From Isoetes taiwanensis (taxonomy: Eukaryota > Streptophyta > Lycopodiopsida > Isoetales > Isoetaceae), in NCBI GenBank assembly GCA_021234155.1, contig JAJEKV010000071.1, forward strand, positions 4,710,483 to 4,774,482: DNA of 64,000 bases, written 5' to 3'. The position numbers were made by a program, and so were the translations under genes. How positions within the stretch are numbered: the first letter of the stretch is position 1; every line of letters begins with the position of its first letter. Shown piece after piece: positions 59,926 through 64,000 of this stretch. The notes below the pieces were generated by a model. It searched no databases. It was given only the letters and a program-made list of their open reading frames with translations, and had not been told where the DNA came from.

Positions 59926-62900
59926 CCCGATAGAGCTGCTATCGTGAGTTGAAATGAGCAATTTTTGAGAAGACCGCAATGTTTATTCTTGAGGAATGAA
60001 GCAAGCTAAAAAAAAATTTTAGAAATCCATGAGAGGAAGAAATTTGAGCAAAGAGCAAACAAATGGCCGTGATCTTAAGTCCTAACTACTGGATTTCGTG
60101 CTACTCTGGGCTTAGGGCCTACAAATGATTTAGAATGCGGATCTAGAATGTTCTTGAATTATACTTATTGGCTAAGGTTGAGCAAAACAAATGGCCGTAA
60201 CTTAAGCTCAAGCAGAATCCAATGGTTATTCGGTTTAGGGCCTACAATGATTAAGAATGCGTTGATGTACGGATTCGGGAGGAACCCCCAACTGGGAGCC
60301 CGCCATCAGAATCAGTCCTCCTCGTGAGTGTCTCTCCCGCCCCTAAGAAGAACTTAAGAAGGTTCTTCCTCTCATTTAATGCTCAGTATTAAATGACACC
60401 CACTTCCGTAAATGCCTCTTTGACGCTCGGCCATAAATGCAATGTATCATATGCTCATAATTAGATGCCCGCCATAAATGCCATGAATGCAACGCGGTCA
60501 ATGCATGATAATTTTAAGGAAGAAATTAGATGAGAACAAAAATTGATACCGTGACACAATAGGGAAGGATTGGCTAAGGTTGAAAAAGTGTGTACAACAT
60601 TAGGCCTAGTGTACAATTCTTCCACGCCCCGAAGTTGGACTTCAATGGAAACCTCCCCAACTTTCCATGGAACCTCCCCTACATTCCCCCGAAACCTCCC
60701 CAACTTTCCGCGGAAACCTCCCTAACTTTCTCCTTGTATAAATGTAAGAGGTCTCCACATCGAAAAGAGGGAGGTTTCCATGGAAACTTCCCCACCTTCC
60801 GCGGGAAACCTTCCCACTTTCCGCGGGAAACCTCCTCATCTTTCTCGGGCATGACCCGAGAGGTTTCCATTAAGAAGAAAAAGGGAGGTTTCTATGGAGA
60901 GGTGGGGAGGCTTTCCAAAAAAAAAAAAAAAAAAAAAGCTCTTCTCAGAATGAATGCAGTAATGCAAAGATCCAATTTTTGTTCTCATCAGAAGGATTGG
61001 CTAAGGTTGAAAAAAAAGTGTAGGCCTAGTGTACAATTTTTTCACCCACCGAAGTTGGACTTCAATGGAAACCTCCCCAACTTTCCATGGAACCTCCCCC
61101 ACTTTCCCCGAAACCTCCCCAACTTTCTCGTGGAAACCCCCCAACTTTCCTTCCTTTTTTAAAAAGAGGGAGGTTTCCATGGAAACTTCCTCATTTTTTT
61201 CAGCGGGGAAACCTTCCTTCATTCTGTGGAAACCTCCTCATCTTTTCCGGCATGACCCGGGAGGTTTCCAATTAATTAAAAAAAATGGAGGTTTCCATGG
61301 AGAGGTGGGGAGGTTTCCATAAAAGTAAAAAAAAAAAAAAAAGCTCTTTCTTCTAAATTTGCATTAAGACCCTCGTGCATCTCTCGGCCCTCGCGGTATG
61401 CCTTAATGATTTTATAAGACTGGCCCCGGGTTGCCGTAATCAATGACTATTTTTTGAAAAGTTAAAAAATTTTAAATTGACTATTTTCTAATGATCTTTT
61501 CTTTTCTTAAATCTTTTGCTTTTGCTTAATCAGCCAAAGCTCTTTGCTTTATCTTGAGATGAGGGAAGAAGTGCTTGAACACTTAGATCTAACCTGAGAA
61601 CACAATACTTGAATCGGGTGAAAAGTTAAAAATTTTGAATTAATGACTATTTTCTAATGACCGTTTTTTCTTTGCTTAATCTCTTTGCTCTTTGCTTAAT
61701 CTGCTAGAAAAGCTCTTTTGCTTGATCTTGAGATGACAGGGGAAGAAGTGCTTGAACACTTGGGATCTAACTCGAGAACTCAATACTTGAATCCGGTAAA
61801 GAGACGGGGAGGATTATGTGCAAATAAAAAAAAAACCTTAATTTTGTGTGCAAGCCGAAATAAAAAACATTAACTGCAGAGTTTTTGCTTGATCTCTCTC
61901 GCTTTTGCTTAAAGCTTTTATTTAATCGTCGGTAAAAAGCTCTTTGCTTAACCGCCAGTAAAAAAGGTAGGCAAGCATGAATGCTCAAATCCACAAAGAA
62001 ATAAAGAAGAGCCATAAACATTGCGCAGATCTTCAAGCATTAACGCAATCTCACCATCTTCACCATATAATTTGAGTTTATTGTTGAAATTGGAAACCTC
62101 CCCCGATTTCCGACCCAATCCAGCGCCTCTTCAAATTTAAATGCCGCTCCATCTTTCCCCCAGAGGCTCGATTCTCACTCCCCCGCCAATCAAAACCAAA
62201 ACAAACTAATGTGCAAAACGATCCGCCAACAATCCAATAACACAAATCCAGCCAACAAATCAAACGCCAAAGAGGGATGCCGCCAAAACTGCATCAAGAA
62301 TGTGCATGTAGAACCGAAATGGAAAAAAGGTATACTAAAAGAAAGGATTAAATTTGGACGCCCTGGTTCATTATGAATAGCCGCTTGTCATAAATAGAAA
62401 GATTATTATATTTTTAGAATCTTATAGAAACCTCCCCTGTGTTAGCAAAGTTGGAAACTCCCCGTGCTTTGGGGAAAAGCCGGGGGAGGTTTTATGGAAG
62501 AAAATGGGGAAGGTTTCAAAATTTTGGGAGTCTAACCCAAATCGGGTGACTATAATTTGAGCCGCCTACCACGCTCTTGGATATTATAAGACTAAATAGC
62601 CCGTTGACTTTTTTAGCACAATCATGGATTAACAATTTGGAAAGGGTAAAAAACGTAACTCGCCAACCGGCCCCTTAAATTTGGATACCATCAGCAAAAG
62701 TAGGTCACCATTCTTGAAAATCTTGAGCCATTCTTGGATCAAGAATGAAAAAGACTTGCAAAACCCGTAGAATCCGGGTTTATCTTTGTTGATGTTGAGA
62801 ACAAAATGGGATCAGCCATCCCATCCCTCAAGAAGACACGGAGAATCAAGGAGCATCCAACGACGCCCTCGACCAGAGGGTCATAAGGGCAGCAAGAATG

Positions 62901-63854
62901 GCTTCCCCATTCATTCATTCTCCACTACATCATGTTCAAATAACATGCATTTTCCCCTTGGTATATTAAAAACCGCGGCTAAAAAAAAAACATGTGGTCG
63001 ATATTTTTGAGATTTAAGCTAGCTAAACATGACGATTTTCTAATTTTTATTGCATTGATTGGTCGGCTCTCTTTTTGTCCTAATAGCTTATGATCACACC
63101 CCAACAAATAGCACGCTCCAATTTTTTACATTATCCTATTTATTCCTTCAATTTGTCTTTTAATTCCATGGATTCCATTATTTTGACATTTTCTAATGCA
63201 AATTCATTAAGCAAAATTTCATTATTTTTGGACAATACCCTCAATTTATGGACCATTTTTGGCTTTTCTGTCATCAATGATCTGTTTCCATACACTAATT
63301 GACATCCCTCCTCATGTCTTTGCGGATGCCTCGTGCCAACATGCACGGTATCTTGATAGTATTGGGTATCCTTCTTGTTTGATAGTTTAAGCATAGTTGA
63401 TAATCTCTAGTTCTATGCGGTCACTAGTTATTGGGACTACAAGAGAATGATGGCTAAATGTTAGAATAATCATCGAGAGACTTATAAAACAAGCAACCGC
63501 ACAAGCCCTTATTCCTCGACGATTATACATAATGAGTTTTGTGACGATTTAACGTCGGAATAATCACAAACTTATTAGTCGGACATATTTGAATAGTCGC
63601 AAATTAATCGAGAATTAGTGGGTTTATTAGTCATTAATTGTCGGACTAATACTCGAAACCCTAATCGGCTTATTAGTCGGATATATCGTCATCTTTTTAA
63701 TTAGGTAATTCGGCATTTTATTAGTCAATGCAATAGTTAGAATATTGGTCATTATATTTTTGGTCTATGAAGCATTGTGTGATGATTATAATGCAATAGT
63801 TAAAATATTGGTCATTATATTTTTTGGTCTATGAAGTATTGTGTGATGATTATC

Positions 63855-64000
63855 AAGGGACATCCCTACTCATATAAGGTGCACTCCACCAGTATACAAA
63901 TAGGAGTTCATCCCCATACCAGCTCCATGCTAATATAGGGCCCTCCACGTATCCACCGCAACTCTTGAAGAGTTCCATTGGGAAGAATGAAGGGGTCATT
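63855..64000 (+). mobile_element. LTR-like block, unit 5 (start only)
   Basis: Collinear with the starts at 33007 and 39254, but the first bases are altered (CAAGGGACATCCC). Truncated by the window end. Confidence 0.4.

Larger units (their letters stand above)
59716..64000. repeat. Tandem array unit 5, cut by window end
   Basis: Begins at the AGATG word and continues in the same order through GGAAACCTCC clusters (60645-61325), the transposon-tail homologue and the start of the LTR-like block (about 63855) until the window ends. The array probably continues. Confidence 0.78.

Noticed and set aside
1-64000. tRNA and rRNA genes
   Set aside because: No cloverleaf-like or rRNA-like stretch was noticed by eye. 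A tRNAscan-SE and Infernal run would settle this.

Overview
The window looks like nuclear DNA of a land plant. It carries an SD-type (bulb-lectin) receptor-like kinase and the plant orthologue of TTC27. The rest is mostly LINE, Helitron, MITE and LTR debris. A seed-free plant (fern or lycophyte) is a guess, based only on the DUF7869-type and methyltransferase-bearing transposon remnants and the LINE style. Only two genes look intact, both on the minus strand and both single uninterrupted reading frames: the TTC27-like TPR protein (14638-17337) and a receptor-like kinase (25337-27940).

Layout. 1-13.6 kb: decayed large-transposon territory. A broken DUF7869-type transposon gene lies on the minus strand (about 430-3633), and two degenerate amino-methyltransferase-like genes lie on the plus strand (about 7780-9150 and 12390-13610). 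Two families of short perfect palindromes are scattered here: a GGGCG/CGCCC family at 3.7-11.2 kb, and a GTGTATTC/GAATACAC family at about 0.35-0.41 and 12.16-12.33 kb. 14.6-17.3 kb: TTC27. 17.6-20.45 kb: a possible inverted-repeat element containing a GTATTCGACTTG repeat array and a poly-G run. 21.4-23.35 kb: a LINE remnant split by a 417-bp MITE with a target-site duplication. 25.3-27.9 kb: the receptor kinase.

27.74-64.0 kb: a tandem array. Four full units and one truncated unit each start with a minus-strand copy of the first ~66 codons of the receptor kinase plus its upstream region, and run through short GGAAACCTCC repeats, a segment homologous to the tail of the transposon at the left end, and an LTR-like block with a tRNA-Met-type primer site. 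Unit spacing is 7490, 6221, 7828 and 10435 bp. It collapses to about 6.2-6.4 kb once an internal 1.09-kb duplication (unit 1), a 1.5-kb insertion (unit 3), and a 543-bp foldback MITE plus a 3.6-kb Helitron (unit 4) are removed. The intact gene's own promoter is the first part of unit 1.

The best candidate for something undescribed is the receptor kinase. Between its lectin ectodomain and its kinase it has seven hydrophobic segments whose loop charges fit an N-outside, 7TM, C-inside topology, where a single membrane pass is usual. A second notable point is technical. Differences between array units cluster at CAG/CTG trinucleotides, which suggests long-read base-calling errors at CHG-methylated sites. 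Some apparent frameshifts in this window may therefore not be real.
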